This document shows, piece after piece, positions 45,963 to 54,835 of a stretch of 64,000 bases of DNA. This DNA is from Bacteroidales bacterium (GTDB lineage Bacteria; Bacteroidota; Bacteroidia; Bacteroidales; PXBB01). Position 1 is the stretch's first letter. Each line of letters opens with the position of its first letter. The notes under the pieces were generated by a model. It made no database searches, had not been told where the DNA came from, and worked only from the letters and a program-made list of their open reading frames with translations. The stretch lies in NCBI GenBank assembly GCA_028698995.1, contig JAQVVM010000024.1, forward strand, positions 1-64,000, read 5' to 3'. Both the position numbers and the translations under genes were made by a program.

Positions 45963-45970
45963 TATTTTTG
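45963..45970 (+). promoter_or_regulatory. -7 promoter element just upstream of vsr
   Basis: TATTTTTG fits TAnnTTTG and ends 4 nt before the preferred vsr ATG at 45975. The transcript would be leaderless; no convincing -33 TTTG was found. Confidence 0.4.
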
Positions 45971-45974
45971 TAAT

Positions 45975-46382
45975 ATGGTAGATGTTCATGATAAAAAGAC
46001 CAGAAGCTATAATATGAGCCGTATTAAAGGCAAAGATACTAAGCCTGAAATGTTGGTACGTAAATTTCTTTTTGCTAATGGTTTCAGATACCGTCTATAT
46101 GATAAAAAGTTACCTGGTAAACCCGATATTGTATTACCAAAATATAAAACCGCAATTTTTGTTAATGGTTGTTTTTGGCATGGTCATAAGAATTGTAAAA
46201 AATTTGTTGTTCCAAAAACAAGATCTGAATTCTGGCTTAATAAAATCAATACAAATATTTTAAATGACAAAAAAAATATTATTACACTTAAAAATGCTAA
46301 TTGGAAAGTGATAATTATATGGGAATGTCAGATAAATAAAACAAATACTTTCAAAGACATTTTAAATCAGATAGAAAAATAA
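45975..46382 (+). CDS. vsr: Very short patch repair endonuclease
   Basis: 135 residues from the ATG at 45975, chosen because the family begins MxDVHxxxxRSxNMxxIKxKDTKPE; the longer frame from 45903 adds 24 unconserved residues. Vsr nicks beside T:G mismatches made when 5-methylcytosine deaminates. The catalytic Asp (PD at residues 50-51) and the His of FWHGH (H69, H71) align with E. coli D51, H69 and H71; E. coli H64 is Asn here (VNGCFWH). Its TAA is immediately followed by the ATG of a cytosine methyltransferase. It serves to protect the methylated sites of that enzyme pair. Confidence 0.93.
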   Translation: MVDVHDKKTRSYNMSRIKGKDTKPEMLVRKFLFANGFRYRLYDKKLPGKPDIVLPKYKTAIFVNGCFWHGHKNCKKFVVPKTRSEFWLNKINTNILNDKKNIITLKNANWKVIIIWECQINKTNTFKDILNQIEK

Positions 46383-47813
46383 ATGCTGGAATTTTACTAT
46401 ACATATCATCCTAAAAATTTTAAAACTAAAGCAAAACAGCTTGCCGCAGAGCTATTATCAATCTTTAAAAATGAGAAAATAAAATTAGAGTCAACAGAAA
46501 TAGAAAACATACCACAAAAATATTTTAGTTTATTAGGAAATGATTTGTTCACTAGGTTAAATAATATTTATTACACAATTCGCCAGAATAACGGAATTAA
46601 CCATTCCCTACTAAAAAAATATTTGCCCGAATTAAAACAAGAACCTATATCAGATTTTTTATTCGCAGATTTTTTCAGTGGTGCAGGGGGTTTAAGTCAA
46701 GGTTTAATCAATACAGGTTTCCAACCTGCCTTTGTAAACGATAATTACACCACTGCTTTAGAAACTTATTATTTCAACCATACTTTACAGTTAAGTCATT
46801 TTTTCAATGGAGACATTAAGGAATTAGTTGAAAACTTTGATGGCTACAAACACTTGTTCAAAGGTGTAAAAATAATTTGCGGAGGACCTCCCTGTCAGGG
46901 CTTTAGTACTGCTAACAGATGGAACTTTGAAATAGAAAAAAAAACCAAAGAAAAGCGTTTTATTGAAGATGAAAGAAATGTACTTTACAAATACTTTGTG
47001 AAACTTATAGGCTTAATCAAACCTGATTTTTTTATAATGGAAAATGTGAAAGGAATGATGAGAGTTGAAAAACAAATAGAAGAAGATATTCAGAAAGAAA
47101 CCAAACATGAATATTCATTCATTCCACTTGAATTGGATGCACAAAATTTTAATATTCCGCAAAGCAGAAAGAGATACATTTTAGTTGGAGGTAAAAATTT
47201 TATGTTTATCAAACTGTTTGAAAGCATTATTAAAGAAAAGAAAAATGGCATGAGCAAATATAAACTTGCAGATGCTTTGTATGGCTTACCCGTTATTGGA
47301 ACAAATCCTTTTAAATTAAAATCTGAATTTGAAAGTGATAGAAATGGATATGCAATCCGCAAATTTAAAATTGAACAAAATGAATTTTTGGAAGGAATAA
47401 ACGGTAAGCGACAAATAGATTATTTATTCAACCATAAATCACGATACAACAACGAAAATGATTTAGAAATTTTCCGAACATTGCCGGAAGGAGAAAATTC
47501 ACTTCACCCAAGTGTTCAGAAACTGAGCAATTACAACAACCGCAATCATATTTTCAAAGACAAGTATTACAAACTGAAACAGAACGAAGTATCTAAAACA
47601 ATTACATCACACATGAAATACGACTGCCATATGTATATCCATCCGACACAAGCAAGAGGTTTAAGCCCACGGGAAGCAGCACGGATTCAGACATTTCCAG
47701 ATGATTATGTTTTTAGAGGATCGCTTAACGACTGGTATAAGCAAATAGGAAATGCAGTACCTGTAAAACTAGCAGAAGTAATTTCATCAGAATTAATGAA
47801 ATATTACACATGA
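46383..47813 (+). CDS. DNA (cytosine-5-)-methyltransferase 1
   Basis: 476 residues. An unfamiliar N-terminal extension (about 90 residues) precedes a standard C5-methyltransferase: motif I DFFSGAGGL (near 97), motif IV 'GGPPCQGFS' with catalytic Cys (near 170), motif VI MENVKG (near 220), motif VIII QSRKRY (near 260), and motif X GNAVPVKLAE (near 456). The target-recognition region lies between about 280 and 410. It overlaps the start of the second methyltransferase by 4 bp (ATGA). Likely role: one of a pair marking self DNA. Confidence 0.93.
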   Translation: MLEFYYTYHPKNFKTKAKQLAAELLSIFKNEKIKLESTEIENIPQKYFSLLGNDLFTRLNNIYYTIRQNNGINHSLLKKYLPELKQEPISDFLFADFFSGAGGLSQGLINTGFQPAFVNDNYTTALETYYFNHTLQLSHFFNGDIKELVENFDGYKHLFKGVKIICGGPPCQGFSTANRWNFEIEKKTKEKRFIEDERNVLYKYFVKLIGLIKPDFFIMENVKGMMRVEKQIEEDIQKETKHEYSFIPLELDAQNFNIPQSRKRYILVGGKNFMFIKLFESIIKEKKNGMSKYKLADALYGLPVIGTNPFKLKSEFESDRNGYAIRKFKIEQNEFLEGINGKRQIDYLFNHKSRYNNENDLEIFRTLPEGENSLHPSVQKLSNYNNRNHIFKDKYYKLKQNEVSKTITSHMKYDCHMYIHPTQARGLSPREAARIQTFPDDYVFRGSLNDWYKQIGNAVPVKLAEVISSELMKYYT

Positions 47814-48865
47814 AATACGCAGAATTATTTTCCGGCATTGGAGGTTTCAGAAATGCAGCCGACCACATTTCACAAGACACGAATGTAAATTTCAAGTGCA
47901 TTGGCTTTTCTGAAATTGACCAGCATGCAATTTCAACTTACATCACTAACTACAAAATAAACGGAGAAATACCGATGCGGGACATCACTCAGTTTGTAGA
48001 AGATAAAAAGGAGTTGAGGCGAATGGAGAAATTTGATTTGTTGCTTGGTGGTTTTCCGTGTCAGTCATTCAGTTTGCTTGGAAAAAAATTAGGGCTTGAA
48101 GATGAAAGAGGAAAAATTCTTTTCAGCATTGACAAACTTCTCACGACCAAAAAACCAAAATTCATTGTGCTTGAAAATGTTCGTAACATCATTCAGCACG
48201 ACAAAGGCAATACACTGAATCAGATTCTGAATTACTTCAAAGAACACAATTACAGGTATGTGAATTATGTAATTCTTGATTCACAGAATTTCGGTTTACC
48301 ACAAAAGAGAGCAAGAATTTTTTTCGTATGCAGCAAGAAGAAATTAAATATTGACCTAAGTGAAAAAGCAATCATTGAAAATTTCAGACAGATAAAAAAA
48401 CACTCACTTTTAACTTACAGAAATGTCCTCAGCATTCTTGAAAAAAATGTTGACAATAAATATTATCTCTCTGAAAAAATCAAACACACAATCCTTGATG
48501 GTGGCTCAAAAAATTTCTGGAGCAAATCTCAGATTGACCTTGACATTGCAAGGACTCTTACCGCAACAATGGTGAAGTTGCACAGAGCATGTCAGGATAA
48601 TTACTATTCAGACGATTTTATTCTCAGAGGAGAATCACATATGGACACAGCTAAAGAAATTCTTTTCAAAAAACCAGTGAGAAGACTGACACCGAAAGAA
48701 GCGCTGCAACTGCAAGGGTTCAGCACAACTTTTTATCACAAAGCGATTGCAGCTGGTGTAAGCGAACATCAGTTATACAAACAGGCAGGCAACGCATTAA
48801 GTGTAAATACAGGTTACGCTTTGCTCCACTATCTATTTGTTAATTTAAAAATTCAAAATATGTAA
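47810..48865 (+). CDS. DNA (cytosine-5-)-methyltransferase 2
   Basis: 351 residues. Motif I LFSGIGGF (near 7), motif IV 'GGFPCQSFS' (near 84), motif VI LENVRN (near 121), motif VIII 'PQKRARI' (near 163) and motif X AGNALSV near 330 are all intact. It is not a close copy of methyltransferase 1. Two different C5 enzymes in one operon suggest an asymmetric recognition site with one enzyme per strand, as in known type IIS systems; this is inference. Confidence 0.92.
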   Translation: MKYAELFSGIGGFRNAADHISQDTNVNFKCIGFSEIDQHAISTYITNYKINGEIPMRDITQFVEDKKELRRMEKFDLLLGGFPCQSFSLLGKKLGLEDERGKILFSIDKLLTTKKPKFIVLENVRNIIQHDKGNTLNQILNYFKEHNYRYVNYVILDSQNFGLPQKRARIFFVCSKKKLNIDLSEKAIIENFRQIKKHSLLTYRNVLSILEKNVDNKYYLSEKIKHTILDGGSKNFWSKSQIDLDIARTLTATMVKLHRACQDNYYSDDFILRGESHMDTAKEILFKKPVRRLTPKEALQLQGFSTTFYHKAIAAGVSEHQLYKQAGNALSVNTGYALLHYLFVNLKIQNM

Positions 48866-48867
48866 AA

Positions 48868-49578
48868 ATGAAAAACCCAAATTTCAATAGAGAAGAACTT
48901 ATACTTTGCCTGGATCTTTATTTTAAACTTGATTATGGACAAATGCATGGAAGAAATCCTGAAATTATCAAACTTAGTGAGGATTTAAGAAATTTGAGTT
49001 TGCATAAAAAAATTCCAAACGAAATAAAATTCAGAAGTGTAAATAGCGTTGCTCTAAAACTTGCCAATTTTAAAAGATTGGACAGCAATTTTGAAGGTAG
49101 GGGTATGAAAATGGGTGCAAAAATGGATAGAGTAATATGGAAAGAATTTCACGGTCACAGGGATACACTTAAAAAGGAAGCATTTATTATTCGTCAACTT
49201 AATCTTAAAAACCAATCGAAAAATAAAAACACAGCATCAGATCCGATTGTTAGCTCCAAATCTGAATTTTATTTTCAGTATCACAAAAACAGAGAAACAG
49301 ACCCTTTAGTTTTGAAAGTGAAAAAAGAAATTGTATTTGATGAAACAAAAAAACTTAAATGCGAAGTGTGCGGTTTTGATTCACTGGCTTTTTATGGTGA
49401 GATTGGAAATGATTTGATGGAAATTCATTACGTCAAAGTAATAAAAAACGAGCCCGGCCTTGAATCAAGCGACATGAAAGATTTCATAATCATTTGCAGC
49501 AATTGCCACAAGGCACTTGATAAAAATTATGGTTTGCTTGATGCAGGTGATTTAAAAAAAATTATCAAAAAAAAATAA
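48868..49578 (+). CDS. HNH-family endonuclease
   Basis: 236 residues. The C-terminal third is an HNH/McrA-type domain: 'KCEVCGF' (CxxC), 'DLMEIHYVKVIKN', and 'IICSNCHKALDKNYG' (CxxC, H). The usual His-His pair reads His-Tyr (EIHY), so activity should be checked. The N-terminal 100 residues (NREELILCLDLYFK..., 'RSVNSVALKLANF') match an accessory domain seen in HNH restriction proteins. It lies 2 bp after the second methyltransferase, so it is likely the restriction nuclease, or one of two in the operon. Confidence 0.85.
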   Translation: MKNPNFNREELILCLDLYFKLDYGQMHGRNPEIIKLSEDLRNLSLHKKIPNEIKFRSVNSVALKLANFKRLDSNFEGRGMKMGAKMDRVIWKEFHGHRDTLKKEAFIIRQLNLKNQSKNKNTASDPIVSSKSEFYFQYHKNRETDPLVLKVKKEIVFDETKKLKCEVCGFDSLAFYGEIGNDLMEIHYVKVIKNEPGLESSDMKDFIIICSNCHKALDKNYGLLDAGDLKKIIKKK

Positions 49579-49579
49579 A

Positions 49580-51049
49580 ATGATTAAACAGAATCAGCAA
49601 TATGACATTGTAAGACCTGAACCGGAGAGTTTTCTCCAGTCAGCAAGAGCATTTGGTTATTCTGTTGAAACTGCAATTGCCGATTTGATTGATAACAGTA
49701 TTACAGCTAAAGCAAGCGAAATAAAAATCACATACGGCATTGACCGATATACATCATTTGTGAGAATTGAAGATAATGGAAAAGGAATGAATGAAAAAGA
49801 ATTGCTGAATGCAATGAAGATTGGTAGTTTCAATCCTCTTCATGCAAGACATGAAAATGATTTAGGAAGATTTGGTTTAGGTTTAAAGACAGCATCCTTT
49901 TCACAGTGTAGAAGGTTGACTGTAAAAACCAGAAATAAATTAGGCAAAGAATTTATCCGTTGTTGGGATTTGGATTTTGTTGCAGATAAAAAAGATTGGG
50001 TTTTACTTCGTAATTGTGCAGACACAAAATCAGAAAAAATACTTTCTGATTTTTCATTTGATGGTGCAGGCACAATAATTCTTTGGGAAAAGTTGGACAG
50101 GTTGGTTGAATCTATAGAACTGAAATCAGATAAAGAACATTTCTATCGAAAGTTTGACAATGTTAGGAAACATTTGGGTATAACTTTTCATCGGTTCATA
50201 GAGGCTGATGAAGTATCAATCTCCGTAAACACAGAAGGAGTTGAAGCATTTAATCCATTCAATATCTCTGTTGATGTTCCTTCTACAGAATTACAAGAGG
50301 AACAACTTTCAATAAGAAATCAACAAATAAGAATACAGCCCTATATTTTGCCGCATGAATCAAAACTTTCATTGGATGAAAGAAAAGAGTTGCAAATAAT
50401 AAAAGGTTGGACAGAACATCAGGGTATTTATTTGTATCGGAACAGACGATTGATTGCAGATGGATCTTGGCTTGACTTGAATTTTAGAAAAAAAGAAGCG
50501 CAGCGACTTTGTAGAATTTGTATTGATATACCAAACACACTTGACACTGAATGGCAAATTGATGTAAAGAAAGCGTCAGCAAAAATTCCAGATGTAATCC
50601 GCAAGCGGGTTAAGAGCATTTGCTTTTCATCCATTGAAAAAGCAATTAAAATTTACACTTCGAGAGGTGCTTATATAAAAAGAAAAGGGCAGAAAAAAGA
50701 AATCGTTTATCTTTGGCTAGCAAAACAAAAACACGGCATCAAAACTTATTTCATTAATGAAAAACATCCGTTATTTGAACTGATTGCAGAATTTCTTTCT
50801 GATGAATCAGATGTTTTCACGAACTACATGAAACTAGTTGCAGAAGCAATTCCTGTAAACCTCATTGCAAATGATTTTTCAGATCCCGAAACAATTATTG
50901 AAACTCCATTGCAAAACAAAACTTCCGCATTGGAAAAAATTTTTTATAGCGCCTTGTCAATACTGATTGGTGCAGGGGTGTCGGAAGCAGAAGCAAAAAA
51001 ACAACTTAACTCAATGGACGTATTTCAAAAACTTAACAATAAATCATGA
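49580..51049 (+). CDS. MORC/MutL-like GHKL ATPase
   Basis: 489 residues. The N-terminal 200 residues form a GHKL ATPase: motif I 'AIADLIDNSI' (near 33), motif II IEDNGKGM (near 63) and motif III GRFGLGLKTASFSQC (near 96). A second S5-like domain follows ('RIQPYILPHESKL', 'GIYLYRNRRLI'). Such ATPases, related to MutL and eukaryotic MORC, occur in bacterial restriction-modification loci together with Z1 helicases (Iyer, Abhiman and Aravind 2008), and likely clamp or remodel DNA. It begins 1 bp after the HNH gene and overlaps the next gene by 4 bp. Confidence 0.9.
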   Translation: MIKQNQQYDIVRPEPESFLQSARAFGYSVETAIADLIDNSITAKASEIKITYGIDRYTSFVRIEDNGKGMNEKELLNAMKIGSFNPLHARHENDLGRFGLGLKTASFSQCRRLTVKTRNKLGKEFIRCWDLDFVADKKDWVLLRNCADTKSEKILSDFSFDGAGTIILWEKLDRLVESIELKSDKEHFYRKFDNVRKHLGITFHRFIEADEVSISVNTEGVEAFNPFNISVDVPSTELQEEQLSIRNQQIRIQPYILPHESKLSLDERKELQIIKGWTEHQGIYLYRNRRLIADGSWLDLNFRKKEAQRLCRICIDIPNTLDTEWQIDVKKASAKIPDVIRKRVKSICFSSIEKAIKIYTSRGAYIKRKGQKKEIVYLWLAKQKHGIKTYFINEKHPLFELIAEFLSDESDVFTNYMKLVAEAIPVNLIANDFSDPETIIETPLQNKTSALEKIFYSALSILIGAGVSEAEAKKQLNSMDVFQKLNNKS

Positions 51050-53838
51050 TTCATTTTAACGAACTTAAATCAAATGCAAGGAGCATGTATGAAACTTTCA
51101 AAAAAGTTTTGGAATACGATGCAGCAATAACACAGGCAATAAATTCTGTTTGCAGTCCATTTACACATGAGCAGGTCTTGCTCGCAGGTAAGGCATTCAC
51201 AAGCATGGATGAAGTGAAAGATTTTATCCGTCAGAAATTAGACGAAGAAGTAAATGTGATTGTAGAAGAAGGAACTCACTTTTCACTTACAGATAGCGAA
51301 GGACACATTGATTGGTATAGACCAAAGAGAGCAGACGATAGAATTAATTTCAGATTTTGGAAACGATACAGAAAATATCTCACACATATAAAAGGTTGGG
51401 CTGAAACGTCTGTAGATAAAATTGATACTATCTCTGATGAAATAATGGAAGATATTGAAGACCCAACTGTAACGAACAGACCATTTGATCGGAGAGGGCT
51501 AGTTGTTGGTTATGTTCAGTCAGGCAAAACAGCAAACTTCATGGGCATCATCAACAAGGCAATTGATTCAGGTTACAGAATCGTTATTGTTCTTGCAGGT
51601 ATGCATGAGAATTTACGGCAGCAGACACAGGAAAGAATTGATGAAGAAGTTTTAGGCATTGACACAAATCCAGAGGAGAAACAAAAACGAATTGGTGTTT
51701 CAACTTTGCCTGGTGAAATGTATTATCCGATTGATTACTTCACAGAAAGCAATTTAAATCCTAAAAAAAACGGAGATTTCAATAAAAAAAAAAGATGGGG
51801 AACTCCACCAAGTATTGATAGACCAATAATTTTTGTTGTAAAGAAAAACAAATCAGTTCTCAATAACCTAAGAGATTATTTTCAGAATTGGATAAGCATC
51901 TTTGATGAAGATTTTACTTACAAAAAAGATGGTGCAAATCAGTTCAACAATTTGCCATTGCTAATCATTGATGATGAATCCGATCAGGCATCAGTAAATA
52001 CAAAAGCATCAAGAGACAGAGAAGGTGAAGAATTAGATCCGACTGCAATCAATAACTGCATCAGACAAATTCTGAATTTATTCAGACAGAAAATTTATAT
52101 CGGTTACACCGCTACACCTTTTGCAAATATTTTTATCCACCACGATAATCAACACACTGTTTTAGGTAGAGATTTATTCCCGTTTGCATTTATCAAAACA
52201 TTGGGAGCACCTTCAAACTATTTGGGGCCGAAAGAAGTTTTCGGTTTGCGTGAGGGAGTTGAAGAAGGTTTTCCTATTTACAGAGAAGTGAATGATGCAG
52301 GGCAACCATTGATTGAAGCAGGTCTTGACAATTTTACTTTCATGCCAATCAGACACCAACCTGATTATATACCAACTGAAATACCAAATTCACTGAATCA
52401 GGCTTTGAAAACATTTATAATTTCAAGTGCTATCCGATGGCATAGAGGACAAGAACACAAACATAATACAATGCTGATTCACTGCACTCGATATAATTCT
52501 GTTCAGAGCGCATTAGCAGAATTGGTTAATAATGAATTAACAGTCTTGAGAAATGCTATTCTTTCAGGTGATGTTGATGTCCTGAATGAAATGCAGGTAC
52601 TTTATGAAATTGATTTTATCCCGACATCACTTGAAATGGATAAAGAGGTATTAAATTGGAACGATGTTATTCCATTTCTTTCAAAAGCAGTAAGAAAAAT
52701 TGAACCGAAATGTTTGATAATAAATGGAGATGTAAAAGATATATTGGATTATAAAGCAAAATCACAGACTGGTTTAAGTGTAATTGCAATTGGTGGTGAC
52801 AAGCTTTCAAGAGGTTTGACATTAGAAGGCTTAACTATTAGTTACTTTACACGGAACACTTCCCTATATGATACTCTTATGCAAATGGGCAGATGGTTTG
52901 GGTACAGAAATGGTTTTGAAGATTTATGCAGAATATACACAACAGCAGAATTGTTCAGTTGGTATAGACATATCTCTACAGCATTTGAAGTATTGAGATC
53001 AGAGTTCATTGAAATGACACGATTGAAGCTAACTCCTAAAGATTTTGGACTTCGTGTTGAAGACCATCCTGATTTAATGGTAACGAATGTGATGAAGATG
53101 AGAGCAGCAGAAACTATGTTACTGAATTATCAGGGAACGCTTACAGAAACAACTACATTACCATCAAACGAAGAAATTCTAAAATCTAATTATCATGCAG
53201 CGGAGGATTTTATTCTGTCACTAGGAAAGTCTTCAACCAAAGAGTTAATTGGAAAGAATGTTTGGTTGGATGTTTCAGTAAATCGAATTCAGGAATTTCT
53301 AAAAAACTTTCAGACTTATAAAGGTTTGCCTGCAGCAAATTCAGTTCGTATAAATCAATACATTGAATTTCAGAAACAAAATGAAATTTCAGAATTTTTG
53401 AAATGGAATGTTGTTCTCGTTTCACTTGAAAAGAACGCAAAAAGTAAACTGTTTTCTTTTGCAGGAAGAGAGATTGTATTGCCTGAAAGAAAAATTACAG
53501 AGCGAAGATTTTCAAACGAGAAACTTGACAGATATTTTGTTCAGAGAATGCATGACCCAGTATTTGAATTTTCAGATTATTCAAAAACAGAAAAGAAAAA
53601 TATTGACGACAACCATCTTACAAATAGGGAAGCTAGAAGTTTGAAGCCTAGAAAAAACAGCCCGTTGTTGATGATTTATGTCTTGTCATTAGCAGATGGG
53701 AAACCAAAAGTTGCTGTTAATTTTAAATTCCAACCAGTAGGTTTTGCAATCAGCTGGTGTGCTTCATCTCAGGCAATACCTATCAGCTATGTAATAAATT
53801 CAGTTTATCAGGAACTTGAAATGAACGAAAATGATTGA
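51046..53838 (+). CDS. Z1-domain superfamily II helicase-like protein
   Basis: 930 residues. Helicase motifs: Walker A GYVQSGKT (near 155), Walker B 'LLIIDDESDQAS' (near 305), motif III GYTATPF (near 352), and the Z1 C-terminal part 'GGDKLSRGLTLEGLTI' (near 582) with 'MQMGRWFGYR' (near 612) containing the arginine finger-like residues. It should hydrolyse ATP and translocate on DNA. The Z1 family is almost always next to GHKL, PD-(D/E)XK and AIPR genes, as here. It overlaps the MORC gene by 4 bp and the next gene by 8 bp. Confidence 0.92.
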   Translation: MIHFNELKSNARSMYETFKKVLEYDAAITQAINSVCSPFTHEQVLLAGKAFTSMDEVKDFIRQKLDEEVNVIVEEGTHFSLTDSEGHIDWYRPKRADDRINFRFWKRYRKYLTHIKGWAETSVDKIDTISDEIMEDIEDPTVTNRPFDRRGLVVGYVQSGKTANFMGIINKAIDSGYRIVIVLAGMHENLRQQTQERIDEEVLGIDTNPEEKQKRIGVSTLPGEMYYPIDYFTESNLNPKKNGDFNKKKRWGTPPSIDRPIIFVVKKNKSVLNNLRDYFQNWISIFDEDFTYKKDGANQFNNLPLLIIDDESDQASVNTKASRDREGEELDPTAINNCIRQILNLFRQKIYIGYTATPFANIFIHHDNQHTVLGRDLFPFAFIKTLGAPSNYLGPKEVFGLREGVEEGFPIYREVNDAGQPLIEAGLDNFTFMPIRHQPDYIPTEIPNSLNQALKTFIISSAIRWHRGQEHKHNTMLIHCTRYNSVQSALAELVNNELTVLRNAILSGDVDVLNEMQVLYEIDFIPTSLEMDKEVLNWNDVIPFLSKAVRKIEPKCLIINGDVKDILDYKAKSQTGLSVIAIGGDKLSRGLTLEGLTISYFTRNTSLYDTLMQMGRWFGYRNGFEDLCRIYTTAELFSWYRHISTAFEVLRSEFIEMTRLKLTPKDFGLRVEDHPDLMVTNVMKMRAAETMLLNYQGTLTETTTLPSNEEILKSNYHAAEDFILSLGKSSTKELIGKNVWLDVSVNRIQEFLKNFQTYKGLPAANSVRINQYIEFQKQNEISEFLKWNVVLVSLEKNAKSKLFSFAGREIVLPERKITERRFSNEKLDRYFVQRMHDPVFEFSDYSKTEKKNIDDNHLTNREARSLKPRKNSPLLMIYVLSLADGKPKVAVNFKFQPVGFAISWCASSQAIPISYVINSVYQELEMNEND

Positions 53839-54832
53839 TTACCACAAAATTTGGAACTCCATTAACACGGAATCACAAGGCAGTAGTGTAAAGACGCAAA
53901 TTGCCAGAAGAATTCCATCTGAAAATGTTTTCCCTGTTTTTCTTGCAACAGATTTCAAGAAAGGTGTTCGTTTACTTTACATCAAACTGGACAGCGAACA
54001 TAATATTGTAACCGAGAATTTACCACGCTTCAGAGGTCTTGAAATTTCACTTTCAGTAACTTCAATTGGGCAATTCAAGAACGAAGAATTTTTAAAATTC
54101 ACCCAGTCAATTCCTAACACTGACAACATTTTTGAACTGGTGATATCAGATATATGCGACAAAATTATTCAAATTCAGAATAAGAAAAACTTGAACGGAG
54201 TATTGACAAAAGTTGTAAATGAATGGAAAATATTTTTTCAGAAACAGGAAAATGAAATTCTTTCAATTGAAAGCCAGAAAGGGCTTGTAGGCGAATTACA
54301 TTTTCTAATAGATTATTTATTTAAAAAATATTCGTTTTCTGAATCGCTTTTTTATTGGACTGGCTCTGAAAGAACCAACCATGATTTTCAGATAATGAAT
54401 AATGCTGTTGAGGTAAAAACCACTTCAAGCAAGCAACATAAAAAATTTACAGTCTCATCAGAAAGACAACTTGACAGTACAGGACTCGAACATCTTTATC
54501 TTTCATTATTTGCTTTAAATCTTCATACTAACATGCCTGAACGGACATTGCCAGCTCTCATTCGAGAGATTTACAAACAGATACAAGATGACACGATTGC
54601 AAAATTTCAGTTGCAGTTAAAATTGGCAAAGTATGGATATAACGAAGCTCTATCTGAAAAATACACAGTTGGCTTTTCTATATTTGATATGAAATTTTTT
54701 GAAATAGTTGAAGGTTTTCCAAGATTATTACAAAACAATTTACCTAATGGAGTTGGAGATATTAAATATTCAGTAATTGTTTCAGCCTGTATCCCATTTG
54801 AAATTAAAACAGAAATACTAAATAAATTATAA
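53831..54832 (+). CDS. PD-(D/E)XK motif protein (DUF4420-like) of the MORC/Z1 system
   Basis: 333 residues. Nuclease core: a Glu in KGLVGELHF (near 154), an Asp in NHDFQI (near 183) and EVKTTSSK (near 193), spaced as in PD-(D/E)XK restriction nucleases. The call as DUF4420-type rests on these motifs and on position next to a Z1 gene. It overlaps the Z1 gene by 8 bp and is followed 3 bp later by the AIPR gene. Probably the cleaving subunit of the system, alone or with the HNH protein. Confidence 0.85.
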   Translation: MIDYHKIWNSINTESQGSSVKTQIARRIPSENVFPVFLATDFKKGVRLLYIKLDSEHNIVTENLPRFRGLEISLSVTSIGQFKNEEFLKFTQSIPNTDNIFELVISDICDKIIQIQNKKNLNGVLTKVVNEWKIFFQKQENEILSIESQKGLVGELHFLIDYLFKKYSFSESLFYWTGSERTNHDFQIMNNAVEVKTTSSKQHKKFTVSSERQLDSTGLEHLYLSLFALNLHTNMPERTLPALIREIYKQIQDDTIAKFQLQLKLAKYGYNEALSEKYTVGFSIFDMKFFEIVEGFPRLLQNNLPNGVGDIKYSVIVSACIPFEIKTEILNKL

Positions 54833-54835
54833 ACT

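Larger units (their letters stand above)
45293..45974. other. 682-bp repeat-bearing region between the replication gene and the defence operon
   Basis: No supported gene; an open frame on the minus strand (45503-45697) is judged spurious because it crosses the inverted repeat. The region holds the 14-bp tandem repeats, a 14-bp inverted repeat and the vsr promoter-like element, listed separately. Possible origin of replication. Confidence 0.5.
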
